DNA of 38,327 nucleotides from Nostoc sp. NMS4 (GTDB taxonomy: Bacteria > Cyanobacteriota > Cyanobacteriia > Cyanobacteriales > Nostocaceae). Below are positions 25,039 to 33,767 of the stretch, in pieces (the stretch's first letter is position 1; each line of letters starts with the position of its first letter). Made by a program: the position numbers and the translations under genes. Location of the stretch: contig NZ_JABXKI010000077.1 of assembly GCF_017115095.1 (NCBI RefSeq), forward strand, positions 1 through 38,327. The letters run 5' to 3'. A model generated the notes under the pieces. That model was given only the letters and a program-made list of their open reading frames with translations, had not been told where the DNA came from and made no database searches.

Positions 25039-25554
25039 ATGCCTACATCGGGCTACGACGAAGGAGAGCTAAGACGAAGCGCCCTTGCCCTTGGTAGTAA
25101 TATTGGCGATTCACAGGCAATTTTAGAAGCAGCTATAGAGACTTTAGCCCAAACGCCAGGTATTCTTTTAGAAGCCAGATCCAATTGGTATCAAACCAAA
25201 GCGATCGGACCACCACAGCCAGATTACCTAAATGGCTGCGCCACATTACAGGTAAAAATATTACCCCAGCAGTTATTAGAAATTTTGTTAGGAGTTGAAC
25301 AACAATTTGGGCGTGTGCGTCAAGAACGCTGGGGGCCACGAATCCTAGATTTGGATTTGTTGTTATATGATGACATTATCCTAGATACACCAAATCTCCA
25401 GATTCCCCATCCCCGAATGCGGGATCGGGCTTTTGTGTTAGTACCACTGGCAGAAATTGCCCCAGATTGGGTAGAACCAGTTTCTGGGTGTGTTATTAAA
25501 GAACTGCTGAAGGAGGTAGACTGTTCAGGTGTACATTTATGGATGGGCAATTAA
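25039..25554 (+). CDS. folK: 2-amino-4-hydroxy-6-hydroxymethyldihydropteridine diphosphokinase
   Basis: A 171-aa HPPK, which transfers pyrophosphate from ATP to 6-hydroxymethyl-7,8-dihydropterin in folate synthesis. Evidence: ALALGSNIGDSQ near the start (the LGSNLGD motif), QxFGRVRQERWGPRILDLDLLLY at about 89-110 with the Mg-binding Asp104 and Asp106, and IPHPRMRDRAFVLVPLAEIAP (the HPR motif). ATG 25039 is chosen because AAGGAGAG is 5-10 nt upstream; the frame is open back to 24970, but that stretch is unrelated. The Nudix gene follows after 68 nt on the same strand. The other folate gene here is the pabAB fusion at 29391-31553. Confidence 0.93.
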   Translation: MPTSGYDEGELRRSALALGSNIGDSQAILEAAIETLAQTPGILLEARSNWYQTKAIGPPQPDYLNGCATLQVKILPQQLLEILLGVEQQFGRVRQERWGPRILDLDLLLYDDIILDTPNLQIPHPRMRDRAFVLVPLAEIAPDWVEPVSGCVIKELLKEVDCSGVHLWMGN

Positions 25555-25622
25555 AAATACCATCCTTAAAAGTAGAAGAACACTGATTTTGCCTCTGTAT
25601 TCACAGATAATCAGATTTTACT

Positions 25623-26171
25623 ATGCCATTAGGTAGAGAATTACCACAACTGCTAAGACAACGCCTGTTTTATAAAGGACGCAAGTTTGATTTTGAGGTT
25701 AATCGCTTGCGTTTGCCCAATAAATCAGAAGGAGAATGGGAATGTATTCGTCACCCTGGTGGTGCCCTCGCTGTGCCGGTGACACCAGAGGGCAAACTTA
25801 TACTGGTGCGCCAGTATCGTTTTGCAATTCAGGGACGGATATTAGAATTTCCGGCGGGAACTGTGGAAGCAAATGAAGAACCTTTAGAAACAATACAGCG
25901 TGAAATTGCCGAAGAAACTGGCTATAGTGCCCAAAAATGGGACAAATTAGGCGAATTTTTCCTAGCTCCTGGCTATTCCGATGAAATTATCTATGCTTTT
26001 CTGGCGCGAGATTTAGAAAAGCTGGAGACACCACCACCACAAGATGGAGACGAGGATATCGAAACTGTGTTTATGACTCCTGAAGAGTTAGAAAAAGCTA
26101 TTCTGGAGGGAGAGCCGGTAGATGCTAAATCAGTTTCTAGCTTTTTTCTGGCGCGTCCGTTTTTAGGTTAA
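25623..26171 (+). CDS. Nudix hydrolase, ADP-ribose pyrophosphatase type
   Basis: A 182-aa Nudix enzyme. The Nudix box fits GX5EX7REUXEEXGU exactly at residues 79-101 (starts GTVEANEE, ends REIAEETGY). Upstream are VLVRQYRFAIQGRILEFPAG-like residues typical of ADP-ribose or NDP-sugar pyrophosphatases, and a proline downstream in LAPGYSDE agrees with that subgroup. The likely reaction is ADP-ribose to AMP and ribose 5-phosphate. The next gene, 7 nt downstream, is an ADP-ribosylglycohydrolase, whose product is ADP-ribose, so the two probably form an operon for ADP-ribose turnover. No strong SD precedes ATG 25623; the start fits the family N-terminus. Confidence 0.9.
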   Translation: MPLGRELPQLLRQRLFYKGRKFDFEVNRLRLPNKSEGEWECIRHPGGALAVPVTPEGKLILVRQYRFAIQGRILEFPAGTVEANEEPLETIQREIAEETGYSAQKWDKLGEFFLAPGYSDEIIYAFLARDLEKLETPPPQDGDEDIETVFMTPEELEKAILEGEPVDAKSVSSFFLARPFLG

Positions 26172-26178
26172 TACCTTT

Positions 26179-27024
26179 ATGCTGTTAGAGTTAGCGATTG
26201 CAGATGCCTACGGTGCAGGTTTTGAATATGCAGACGAAATGATCGTTAACAATGATTTGAGTCGATACGTCGAACATCCGCGTTTTCGACTCAATCCTGG
26301 CAGCTATACTGACGATACTCAGATGAGCATTGCCATCGCGGAAGTGATTGTCGCTCAAGCGCCGTGGACACCAGAAGTTTTAGCTGATAGTTTTGTTACA
26401 GCTTTCAAACGCGATGAGAGAGAAGGTTATTCTCGAAGCTTCTACTATTTTCTACTAGAAATTCAGGATGGGGAAGAGTTTTTAACGAAAATTAACCCTG
26501 ATAGTGACAAAAGCGGGGGAGCAATGCGTGCAGCACCCATTGGTATCTATCCCACACCAGAAAAAGTCATTGAGGCGGCAACAATTCAAGCGGCAATTAC
26601 CCACAATACACCCGATGGGATCAATGCTGCCGTTGCGGCTGCCTTAATCTCGCATTATTTTATCTATCGACTGGGAGCAAAACGTAAATTAGGACAGTTT
26701 CTGGAAGGTTATGTATCTGGAGAGTGGAATAAACCGTGGGAAGGTAAAGTCAAGTCTAAAGGCTGGATGAGTGTCAGAGCAGCGATTACTGCGGTGATGC
26801 GAAATGACAGCATGAGCGAACTTTTACAAGATTGTATTGCTTTTACTGGGGATGTGGATACAGTAGCTGCGATTGGACTGGCTGCTGGTTCTTGTAGCGA
26901 AGAAATTACACAAGATATTCCTAATCATCTTGTCACAGGCTTAGAGAATGGAGCTTACGGTAGAGATTACCTCATCAAGTTGGATAAGCAGTTAATGAGT
27001 TTGGTGGGTAAAAAGATCAGCTAA
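26179..27024 (+). CDS. ADP-ribosylglycohydrolase (DraG/ARH family)
   Basis: A 281-aa protein of the ADP-ribosylglycohydrolase family. The first metal-binding motif is SYTDDTQMS (Asp45, Asp46), the second is GDVDTVAAIGLAAGS near residue 222, and LAIADAYGAGFEYAD at the N-terminus matches the family start. In between is the expected SGGAMRAAPIGI. By family knowledge it removes ADP-ribose from a modified protein, small molecule or nucleic acid, using two Mg2+ or Mn2+ ions. In diazotrophs DraG reactivates nitrogenase reductase, but no draT is seen here and the sequence does not show that substrate. It lies 7 nt after the Nudix gene. Confidence 0.92.
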   Translation: MLLELAIADAYGAGFEYADEMIVNNDLSRYVEHPRFRLNPGSYTDDTQMSIAIAEVIVAQAPWTPEVLADSFVTAFKRDEREGYSRSFYYFLLEIQDGEEFLTKINPDSDKSGGAMRAAPIGIYPTPEKVIEAATIQAAITHNTPDGINAAVAAALISHYFIYRLGAKRKLGQFLEGYVSGEWNKPWEGKVKSKGWMSVRAAITAVMRNDSMSELLQDCIAFTGDVDTVAAIGLAAGSCSEEITQDIPNHLVTGLENGAYGRDYLIKLDKQLMSLVGKKIS

Positions 27025-27041
27025 ATCTAATATATGATGAC

Positions 27042-27085
27042 AGACGCGATAAATCGCCGTCTCTACAAAAAATTTATTTTTTTAT
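27042..27085 (+). terminator. Hairpin and T-rich tract after the ADP-ribosylglycohydrolase gene
   Basis: AGACG-CGAT (27042-27050) pairs with ATCG-C-CGTCT (27053-27062) with one bulge, followed after a short A-run by TTTATTTTTTTATTT. It lies 18 nt after the stop of the ADP-ribosylglycohydrolase gene, so it is a plausible end of the Nudix operon. The stem is also a variant of the dispersed GAGACG hairpin repeat. Confidence 0.5.
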
Positions 27086-27189
27086 TTAAAGATTTACGTG
27101 CAAGGCGTTCAATTAGCGATCGCATTTTACTCAGGCTACAATCTTTAGGGACGCAGTTATGCATCCCTAAAGCAAATTGCTGTAAACCT

Positions 27190-28947
27190 TTAGAAGGTGA
27201 AAGTTGTTCTCAGCGTACCGATAATTGCATCATCGTTATTGCTGTTTTGACCAGGAGAGGTCAACCAGATTACACCAGGGGTGATTGAGATGTTATCTGA
27301 CACGCGATACTTGTAAAAGCCTTCAAAGTGATAAGGTATATCATTACCAGTACCAGCAAAACCTGGTCGGTTAAAGGAATAGGGTTCAGCACCAGCAAAA
27401 ATCCCCAATACGTTACCCTTTTTACCGAAGTCAGGTAAGGCTACCCCAAGACCGTAACTCCAAGCTTCATAATCATCACCAAGACCAAAGCCTCTGACAT
27501 CGTGGTAAGAAACGAAGCCACTAATTGAAAGTTTGTCGCTGGGTTTGAAGGCTGCTTCTATACCGTAAGAATTACTAGAAGATGCGTTGAGAGTACTAAG
27601 GGTGTTAGCCTGATTAGTACCTACGACGCGGCTAGTACTACCCAAACCACCACCTAAATCAAATAAATTACCACCTCCAGCACCATGATAACCGTGGACG
27701 TAGGTAGCACCGATAGATAAGCGATCGCCAAGACTCAAGTTCAACTGTCCAAGAGCTGCATAGTTACCCTCTAACAAACCTTGATTTGCCCCAGGATTAT
27801 TAGCATTTGATGCCAAGTAGCCTATAGTCAATGAAGGTTTGAAAAAACTGCTAGCGCTACTAAAGGGTAAAGTCAGTGCAGCACCTGCACCACCACCAAT
27901 CCGATAAATCGGACTTTCAGAAGCAAAGGTAGACAAAGCCCCATTACCACCATCAAAATCCTCAAAGTAAGGGTTGTTAGTGGCAACATAATCGCTATGA
28001 ATACCCCCACTGGCCGCAAAGTAAGCTTGAACTGGGCCTATGGGTACGTAATAAGCCAGCCAGTCTATATTGACACTGTTATTGTTGCTTCCACCGTTGA
28101 GTTGAAATGTTTGTGTTCCTTCAGCAGTATTGAGCGCAGCACCACCATTCCCTACTTGATTAAAGGCTAGGGCATTCCCGGCTGCAAGACGGGTGTGTAA
28201 AACGTCTTTACCCGTAAAGCTGGTTTGCAAGTCTAAACGTACCCTATCTTGGAAGACAGTATTATTCACATCACCAGTATTATTGCCAAAAATATCAGTA
28301 ACGGCAAAAATAGCTTCACCCACCAATTTTGTAGTAGTGGAAAACTGATTAGCTTCTAGTTCAGCAGTCCGGGCTTCTACAGAATCGACTCGACCGCGTA
28401 GAGTTGCTAGTTCTGCCGAGAATTCCTCTTGCAAACGCTGGAGAGTTGCTAAATCCTGTTTTGTCACCAAGTCAGTAGTTGCTGTCGCAATCAGTTCATT
28501 AACTCGATCTAAACAAGCATTCAAACCTGCGGCAAACTCATAACGAGTCAGTGCGCGATTGCCACGATAAGTACTATTCGGGTATCCAGCAATACAACCG
28601 TAGCGCTCAACCAGGGATTGCAAAGCTTGGAATGCCCAATCAGTTGGCTGTACATCAGAAAATTGAGAAACTGACGTAACTTGAGACACTGAATTCTGGT
28701 TCTTGCCTTCGCTGCTGTAGCGATTAACGTCTTCTAAAACCTTATTTTCATCAGTCTTTTGGGCAACTAATTGCTGATTAACTTTTGGTTGCTCTGTTTG
28801 AATAAATATTGAACTATTAGAAGCTTTTGGCTTTGTATCTTGAGAAGAACTTGCTAATTCAGCAGCCATAGCCCTAGCGGAAACTAATACCGTCACTCCC
28901 AAAACTACTGGACTTAGTACCAGAGTTTTCCACAATAGATGAGACAT
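27190..28947 (-). CDS. SLH-domain OprB-type porin (iron uptake porin type)
   Basis: A 585-aa outer-membrane porin of the cyanobacterial SLH-OprB class. A signal peptide (about 1-28, ending SARAMA) is followed by a variable linker, then one S-layer-homology domain (about 93-155: FSDVQPTDWAFQALQSLVER, CIAGYPNSTYRGNRALTRYE). A coiled coil follows (about 165-205, LATLQRLQEEFSAELATLRG), then a C-terminal OprB beta barrel of Gly/Asn-rich strands ending in the terminal aromatic TLRTTFTF. The SLH domain binds peptidoglycan-linked polymer and the barrel forms the pore. Some members take up iron or small solutes; the substrate here is unknown. It is monocistronic. Confidence 0.93.
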   Translation of the reverse strand: MSHLLWKTLVLSPVVLGVTVLVSARAMAAELASSSQDTKPKASNSSIFIQTEQPKVNQQLVAQKTDENKVLEDVNRYSSEGKNQNSVSQVTSVSQFSDVQPTDWAFQALQSLVERYGCIAGYPNSTYRGNRALTRYEFAAGLNACLDRVNELIATATTDLVTKQDLATLQRLQEEFSAELATLRGRVDSVEARTAELEANQFSTTTKLVGEAIFAVTDIFGNNTGDVNNTVFQDRVRLDLQTSFTGKDVLHTRLAAGNALAFNQVGNGGAALNTAEGTQTFQLNGGSNNNSVNIDWLAYYVPIGPVQAYFAASGGIHSDYVATNNPYFEDFDGGNGALSTFASESPIYRIGGGAGAALTLPFSSASSFFKPSLTIGYLASNANNPGANQGLLEGNYAALGQLNLSLGDRLSIGATYVHGYHGAGGGNLFDLGGGLGSTSRVVGTNQANTLSTLNASSSNSYGIEAAFKPSDKLSISGFVSYHDVRGFGLGDDYEAWSYGLGVALPDFGKKGNVLGIFAGAEPYSFNRPGFAGTGNDIPYHFEGFYKYRVSDNISITPGVIWLTSPGQNSNNDDAIIGTLRTTFTF

Positions 28948-29390
28948 TTTTTATTTTCCTTTCCCAAAAAATAACCAAAATCAATTGGTTCAAGAAAAAG
29001 AGAACAAGTGATTATTCTACTTGTTGGAAATCTTATCAGATTGCTGTTACCTAAGCTATATATCTAAGATAATTTTTCTAAATCGGGAATTGTCAAGTTT
29101 TGCAGATAACTTATTTGCCACAAGTTGCCTTTATAAGTTAATTCGGCGCGATTTTGTGCTATACATCGACTTTAGCTTCTTGTTTTTAACCCTACTTTTT
29201 GGTAGAGTGCGCGTACTCTGTAAGAGTTGCAAGCTACGCTTTTAGCGTCTGGTAGGAAGCGTCATTACGAATTACGAACTTGTACTGAGCGAACGCGAGT
29301 GCGTCTCCAAGAGTTGTCGTTGGCGCAGCCTCTCGTAGAGAAGTATTACGAATTACGAATTACGAATTACGAATTATTTAAACCCTTGAT
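28948..29390. repeat. Intergenic region with AATTACG tandem repeats
   Basis: No gene is supported. The proximal 80 nt are the leader of the porin gene. At about 29250-29345 there are GCGTC/GCGAACGCGAG-type dispersed repeats and a CCTCTCGTAGAGA palindromic piece. At 29344-29376 there are four or more tandem copies of the heptamer AATTACG, also found in single or double copies near 18949-18962 and 29262-29278. The 74-codon frame at 29021 is rich in Leu, Phe and Cys, with no family likeness, and is not called. Confidence 0.6.
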
Positions 29391-31553
29391 TTAGGCAGGT
29401 AATTTTTCATAACTATCAGCAGTTGTTGTTTCTAATCCCAGAATGGGATACATATCTGGTGTAGATGTTCCGTGCATCGTCAGCAGCAGAGCGTCAATTA
29501 AGGCTTTAGCTTTAAGCAGCGTTTCTTGAAACTCCATATCTGGCTCAGAAAGGGCTATAATTCCGCCACCGATACCAATGGAGGTTTGATTGGGAGTCAA
29601 AACAGCAGTCCGAATGACAATATTCAAATCGGCTGAACCATTTAAACCCAAAAAACCGATCGCACCTGAATAGATTCCCCGCGCCTCTTGTTCTAGGCGA
29701 TCGATAATTTGCATGGTGCGGATTTTGGGCGCACCAGTCATCGATCCTCCGGGAAATGCAGCCCGCACGCAATCCACCGCTTGCAAGTCTGAACGTAACC
29801 GCCCGCGTATTGTTGTCACCAATTGATGTACTGTTGGGTATGTTTCCACATCCATTAATTTTGGTACGTGGATGCTACCAACTTCACAGACTCGTCCCAA
29901 ATCATTACGTAAGAGATCGACAATCATTAGATTTTCAGCCCGATCTTTTTCGCTGTTGCGTAGCTTCTCACGGAGGACGAAATCGGCTTCGGGGGTTTCT
30001 CCTCGTGGTAGGGTTCCCTTAATAGGCTTAGTTTCTACCCAACCTTGGCGATCGATCTGTAGAAACCGTTCTGGAGATGAGCAAGCGATCGCAATTTCAC
30101 CAAAGCGCAAAAATGCAGAATAAGGAGCCGGATTGATTTTACGTAATGTGCGATAGAACGTCAATGGGTCAGGAGTTGCATCGGTGTAAAGCTGATTTGT
30201 CAGGCAAACTTGATAAGTTTCCCCTTCGTGAATTTCCTTTAGGCATTGCTGAATATCTTGAATATAATTTTGGTAAGTGCGACGCAAACAGAACTTAACT
30301 GGTTGACAATTTTCTGGGAGTACAAGAGAAAAAACAGGCTCTAGAGTTTCGAGTTGTTCTTGGATAGTATCAAACCAAGTTTCTACCTCTTCTGTTTGTC
30401 CTTTTTTGATTAATTGCAGCAAATAAAGACACTGTTCTTGATGATCGATTGCAATCATGCGATCGGCAAGTAAGAAAATTGCATCAGGTAATAATGAAGA
30501 ATGCACCAATGACGATCCACACTCGGCTTTAAGTTCATAGCCAAAATAGCCAACAAATCCACAGTTAAAATCAAAAGGTAACTGATCAGATTGACAAAAT
30601 CGGCAATCGATTTCTCGCTTCAAATACTCAAAAATACTTTCGGTGCGACGAGTCACAGTATTTGACTGTGTGATTATAATTTCTTGCGTTTGGGTATGGT
30701 ATCGCACCAATAAACTGTTTATCCCACTTCCATCACCCATAAAAGAGAAGCGAGATAGACCGAGTTCTACACGGCTGCTATCTAGCCAAAAAGCGTTTGG
30801 TGCATCCCCAAACAGCTGTACAAATATTTGTTCTGTATTTGGGCAAATATCTAACTTGCGCGTATACAATTCAAACTTTTGAGGCTGTTTTTCGCGGGGT
30901 TTATTCATAACAGGAGTAACAGATCCATATCCAATCCAAGACTGCTTTTTTGGACTTCTTGATGATTTCTCTGAAAATTTCAGCGTCATATCTCGAAAGT
31001 TTGCTAGTAATTGTTGCCCATATTCTGTACAGATAGACTCTGGGTGAAACTGCACACCCCAAAAAGGTAGATGACGATGACGCAATCCCATCACCAATCC
31101 TTCTTCAGTCCAAGCAATTTTTTCTAGACATTCAGGTAGTTCATCAGCAACTAATAATGAGTGATAACGCACCACAGAAAACTGATTAGGAATACCTTGA
31201 AATAATTCCGAATCATTGTGATAAATCTTACTAAGTCTACCGTGTCGGACTTCTGGTGCATGAATTACTCTTGCACCATGTAGATAGCCAAGTCCTTGAT
31301 GCCCTAGACAAACTCCCAACAACGGCACATTGACATTCTCAATTATTTGCCGACAGACTCCAAAATCTGCCGATCTTTCAGGACGACCGGGGCCAGGTGA
31401 AATCACGATGTTGTCAAATGCAATTTCTTTCAATTCATCCCAGTTAAGGCGATCGTTATAAATTACTAGAGGCAGTTCCCCGTTTACCTCAGCAATCATC
31501 TGGTAAAGATTAAAGGTATAAGAGTCATAGTTATCAATAATTAATGTTTGCAT
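29391..31553 (-). CDS. pabB: Aminodeoxychorismate synthase, fused PabA-PabB
   Basis: A 720-aa fusion of glutamine amidotransferase and chorismate-using domains. PabA part (1-190): SPGPGRPE, nucleophile Cys82 in GVCLGHQGLG, and His170/Glu172 in VQFHPES, the complete triad. A linker of about 40 residues follows. PabB part (about 230-700): GFVGYFGYE, NPAPYSAFLRFGE, CSSPERFL, PIKGT at 510-514, and GGSMTGAPKIRTMQIIDRLE. The lysine of PIKGT (Lys512) is typical of aminodeoxychorismate synthases; anthranilate synthases have PIAGT. It makes 4-amino-4-deoxychorismate from chorismate and glutamine, the precursor of p-aminobenzoate and folate. It is monocistronic on the minus strand. Confidence 0.92.
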   Translation of the reverse strand: MQTLIIDNYDSYTFNLYQMIAEVNGELPLVIYNDRLNWDELKEIAFDNIVISPGPGRPERSADFGVCRQIIENVNVPLLGVCLGHQGLGYLHGARVIHAPEVRHGRLSKIYHNDSELFQGIPNQFSVVRYHSLLVADELPECLEKIAWTEEGLVMGLRHRHLPFWGVQFHPESICTEYGQQLLANFRDMTLKFSEKSSRSPKKQSWIGYGSVTPVMNKPREKQPQKFELYTRKLDICPNTEQIFVQLFGDAPNAFWLDSSRVELGLSRFSFMGDGSGINSLLVRYHTQTQEIIITQSNTVTRRTESIFEYLKREIDCRFCQSDQLPFDFNCGFVGYFGYELKAECGSSLVHSSLLPDAIFLLADRMIAIDHQEQCLYLLQLIKKGQTEEVETWFDTIQEQLETLEPVFSLVLPENCQPVKFCLRRTYQNYIQDIQQCLKEIHEGETYQVCLTNQLYTDATPDPLTFYRTLRKINPAPYSAFLRFGEIAIACSSPERFLQIDRQGWVETKPIKGTLPRGETPEADFVLREKLRNSEKDRAENLMIVDLLRNDLGRVCEVGSIHVPKLMDVETYPTVHQLVTTIRGRLRSDLQAVDCVRAAFPGGSMTGAPKIRTMQIIDRLEQEARGIYSGAIGFLGLNGSADLNIVIRTAVLTPNQTSIGIGGGIIALSEPDMEFQETLLKAKALIDALLLTMHGTSTPDMYPILGLETTTADSYEKLPA

Positions 31554-31953
31554 ACATACTTAATTAACGGCTGTATAGAACATTTTGGCAATTAGAATAG
31601 CACTTAGATAATTTATCTGCTACTTTAAATTTTTTGGTTCTATATTTGTTAATAAGTTATGTTGTCACGCACTTTGCATGATTTTGGTTAAGCTTGTCAC
31701 TACTGCCTGTAAAACATCCTACCATAAGGGATTTCCAAAAAATAAATTATCTAATCTTGTCGGGTGGACAGCATGGGACAAAGCACTCACGTAGAATTCC
31801 CTAAGTCTTGAAACAATATGTCTAAGTACAGCTTTACCTAAGTTCGTAGCGAATAGACTCCAACAAACTTTGCGTACCTCTGCGCTTCCCTCAGCGTTCC
31901 TTTGCGTTTAAACTCAAACCCTCAATTATTCACGAATTTACCAAAGGTCACAT
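31554..31953. other. Intergenic region with TTTGCGT-type repeats
   Basis: A 400-nt spacer without a supported gene. It holds the pabAB leader. At about 31870-31912 there are degenerate repeats of the CTTTGCGTACCTCTGCG type, common in filamentous cyanobacteria. No promoter or terminator was fixed. Confidence 0.45.
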
Positions 31954-33414
31954 TTATGCAATAATTTCACTCGATTTTGTCCCATTTCTAGACTTTACCT
32001 TCTTGTTTTTCACCCTAATTTGTGGTAAATCCTTTTTATCTTTGTAAAAGTAACAGATTTCCACTAAAGTTGGCCATATTTCTAGAGAACCGTGAAATTG
32101 GCTAATAACATCATCGATAATTCTAGAAACATTTTGCTGAAAAAAGTCTGGTTCAAATCCATAAAAGACTCTCGATAAATTCTCAGCAAATAATACAAGT
32201 GACTGCTTACGTTCTTCATTATTGGTAGAGATTGAAGCTTTGACTACCTGTCTATGGATAGCAGAGATTTTTTCCAGGATTTCTTCAGAATCTTGTAAAG
32301 TGACTTCGCCAGAGTAATCAAACTTGATTCCCAAATCATCAAGATGATAAACACTGCTTTTAATCTTCCTTTTCAGCAAGCTACATATTTCTTCATTAAA
32401 TAGTTCACTAGCTAAAGGATTACGCATATAGTTATTTCTAATATGGTTTTGGACAGCATCAACGTGTGCAGCTGCAATCCCTTCTTGCTGTATCCAAATC
32501 CTGTAGATATAATCCTCAAACCTGAGTCGAGTCGGAAAAAATGGTGGTAAACCTAGCTGGTTATCATATCCAGCGACTCCACAATCCATTCTCCAGTTTT
32601 TGTTAGTAATAACGGGTCGAAAATTGGTAAGAATATAAAAATCATTTAGGTCATTTGGACTAATTTGATTCTCATCATTGAGATACATGTGAATAAAATC
32701 AAGTGTATCGATATCATTGGTTCCTGTGCGAAAAGTTTGGGCTATTTTAACGATCGCATTATTTAATACTCTCCCTGGTTGCAATAAGAGGCTGTTCTCT
32801 CGAAAGTAACCCTTAGTTGTGTTCGTTTCTAAATCCATTGCTGTATCAAGAACCAATTCTCCAGCCTCAAAATTTTCTGGTACATGGCTAGCTTTTTGAC
32901 CTAAAACATCACCAAAAGCTGTGAGTAAGTCAAAAGATTTATGGATGTAGCCGCCTTGTTGGTTGGACTTGATTAATTTTCCTCGACAGATTTCATCACC
33001 TGATAAAGATTCTGGGCTAGTTTCAATTAATGCATCTGGACGCATATCGTCATCTGCACTAACCATTAAATGACCAAGGGTATACATCAGGGTGAAGTTG
33101 CGATTTCCTCCATAACTAGGTCGGAATAAGTTTTTGACCAGTGATTCTAGCTTGCGATCGCGCAGTCTTTCGTTTAAAAATGTAATAAACTGCTCTTTCT
33201 GTTGGGGACCGACATAAAACACGTCATTGACTGTCTTAGTCTGCTCTAAAAGTGGATAATATTTCTCATGGTTGGCAATGCTAGAATCGTCAAAAACGAT
33301 AATTTTTAAAGCATGACCATTCGCCCAGAAATTCTCATCATATTTTTCGATGGTCTGTGCTACATCTCTCAGTCGGTGAGTCGGAATAACAAATACTGTT
33401 TCTTTTTGTTTCAT
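31954..33414 (-). CDS. GT-A-fold glycosyltransferase-like protein
   Basis: A 486-aa protein whose first 130 residues look like a family-2-type GT-A glycosyltransferase: VFVIPTHRLRDVAQTIEKY at the first strand, IIVFDDSS (37-45), GGNRNFTLMYTLGHLMVSAD (102-121), then DDD at 121-123, a DxD-like metal and nucleotide-sugar site. Later, FFPTRLRFEDYIYRIWIQQEG resembles the acceptor-side ED motif. The C-terminal 120 residues are helical and unrecognised. No signal peptide or membrane helix is seen, so it is cytoplasmic or peripheral. No sugar or wall gene lies nearby to hint at the product. I am fairly sure of the fold and unsure of the activity. Confidence 0.6.
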   Translation of the reverse strand: MKQKETVFVIPTHRLRDVAQTIEKYDENFWANGHALKIIVFDDSSIANHEKYYPLLEQTKTVNDVFYVGPQQKEQFITFLNERLRDRKLESLVKNLFRPSYGGNRNFTLMYTLGHLMVSADDDMRPDALIETSPESLSGDEICRGKLIKSNQQGGYIHKSFDLLTAFGDVLGQKASHVPENFEAGELVLDTAMDLETNTTKGYFRENSLLLQPGRVLNNAIVKIAQTFRTGTNDIDTLDFIHMYLNDENQISPNDLNDFYILTNFRPVITNKNWRMDCGVAGYDNQLGLPPFFPTRLRFEDYIYRIWIQQEGIAAAHVDAVQNHIRNNYMRNPLASELFNEEICSLLKRKIKSSVYHLDDLGIKFDYSGEVTLQDSEEILEKISAIHRQVVKASISTNNEERKQSLVLFAENLSRVFYGFEPDFFQQNVSRIIDDVISQFHGSLEIWPTLVEICYFYKDKKDLPQIRVKNKKVKSRNGTKSSEIIA

Positions 33415-33512
33415 AAAATTTGTTTGGGTTTTTCAAACTTTGTTTAAAGGTTCTCAATCTAACAATCACTGCATCAATCTTGTTACAGATACATCAGGAT
33501 TATTCAAGTAAT

Positions 33513-33767
33513 TTAAACCGAGATGTCGCTACCAATTCCCAGTTTATTTTTACTATCAGCCAACTGCTTCCACAGTGCTTCTATTTGAGTAAAAGCTATT
33601 TCTGGTGATAGTTTCCCAGCAGTTTCTAAATTAGCAATGTAGCTAACTCTTTGAGCAAATTCTTGGAGGTTGGCATTAAATACTAGGTTATTTGGTTGAA
33701 ATTTACCGTGATAGCGATCGCAAGGATAAAGAAAGCGATTTTTAGCTTCATAATTAGGCTGTACCAT
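33513..33767 (-). CDS. Conserved small protein of unknown function
   Basis: An 84-aa soluble protein. MVQPNYEAKNRFLYPCDRYH and QEFAQRVSYIANLETAGKLS are the most striking parts; the second is a helical segment ending in EIAFTQIEALWKQLADSK. I recall similar small proteins in cyanobacteria but know no function. Its ATG shares one base with the stop of the pentapeptide gene (TAATG), and AGGAG sits 7 nt upstream, so the two are translationally coupled. It is the last gene of the group that begins at 36997 and includes the divergent kdpA. Confidence 0.7.
   Translation of the reverse strand: MVQPNYEAKNRFLYPCDRYHGKFQPNNLVFNANLQEFAQRVSYIANLETAGKLSPEIAFTQIEALWKQLADSKNKLGIGSDISV

Noticed and set aside
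26179..27024. Naming the ADP-ribosylglycohydrolase draG (nitrogenase control)
   Set aside because: No draT or nif gene is nearby, and the family acts on many substrates; the sequence does not show nitrogenase specificity.
27034..27288. 84-codon plus-strand frame after the ADP-ribosylglycohydrolase gene
   Set aside because: It begins in a hairpin repeat and overlaps the 3' end of the porin gene on the other strand; its composition is not protein-like.
29344..29376. CRISPR or iteron-type origin repeats
   Set aside because: Head-to-tail AATTACG heptamers without spacers, no replication gene nearby, and the same heptamer occurs elsewhere in the window.
29391..31553. Reading the fused gene as anthranilate synthase (TrpE-TrpG)
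   Set aside because: The PabA-first order and PIKGT (lysine) at residues 510-514 fit aminodeoxychorismate synthase; anthranilate synthase has PIAGT.
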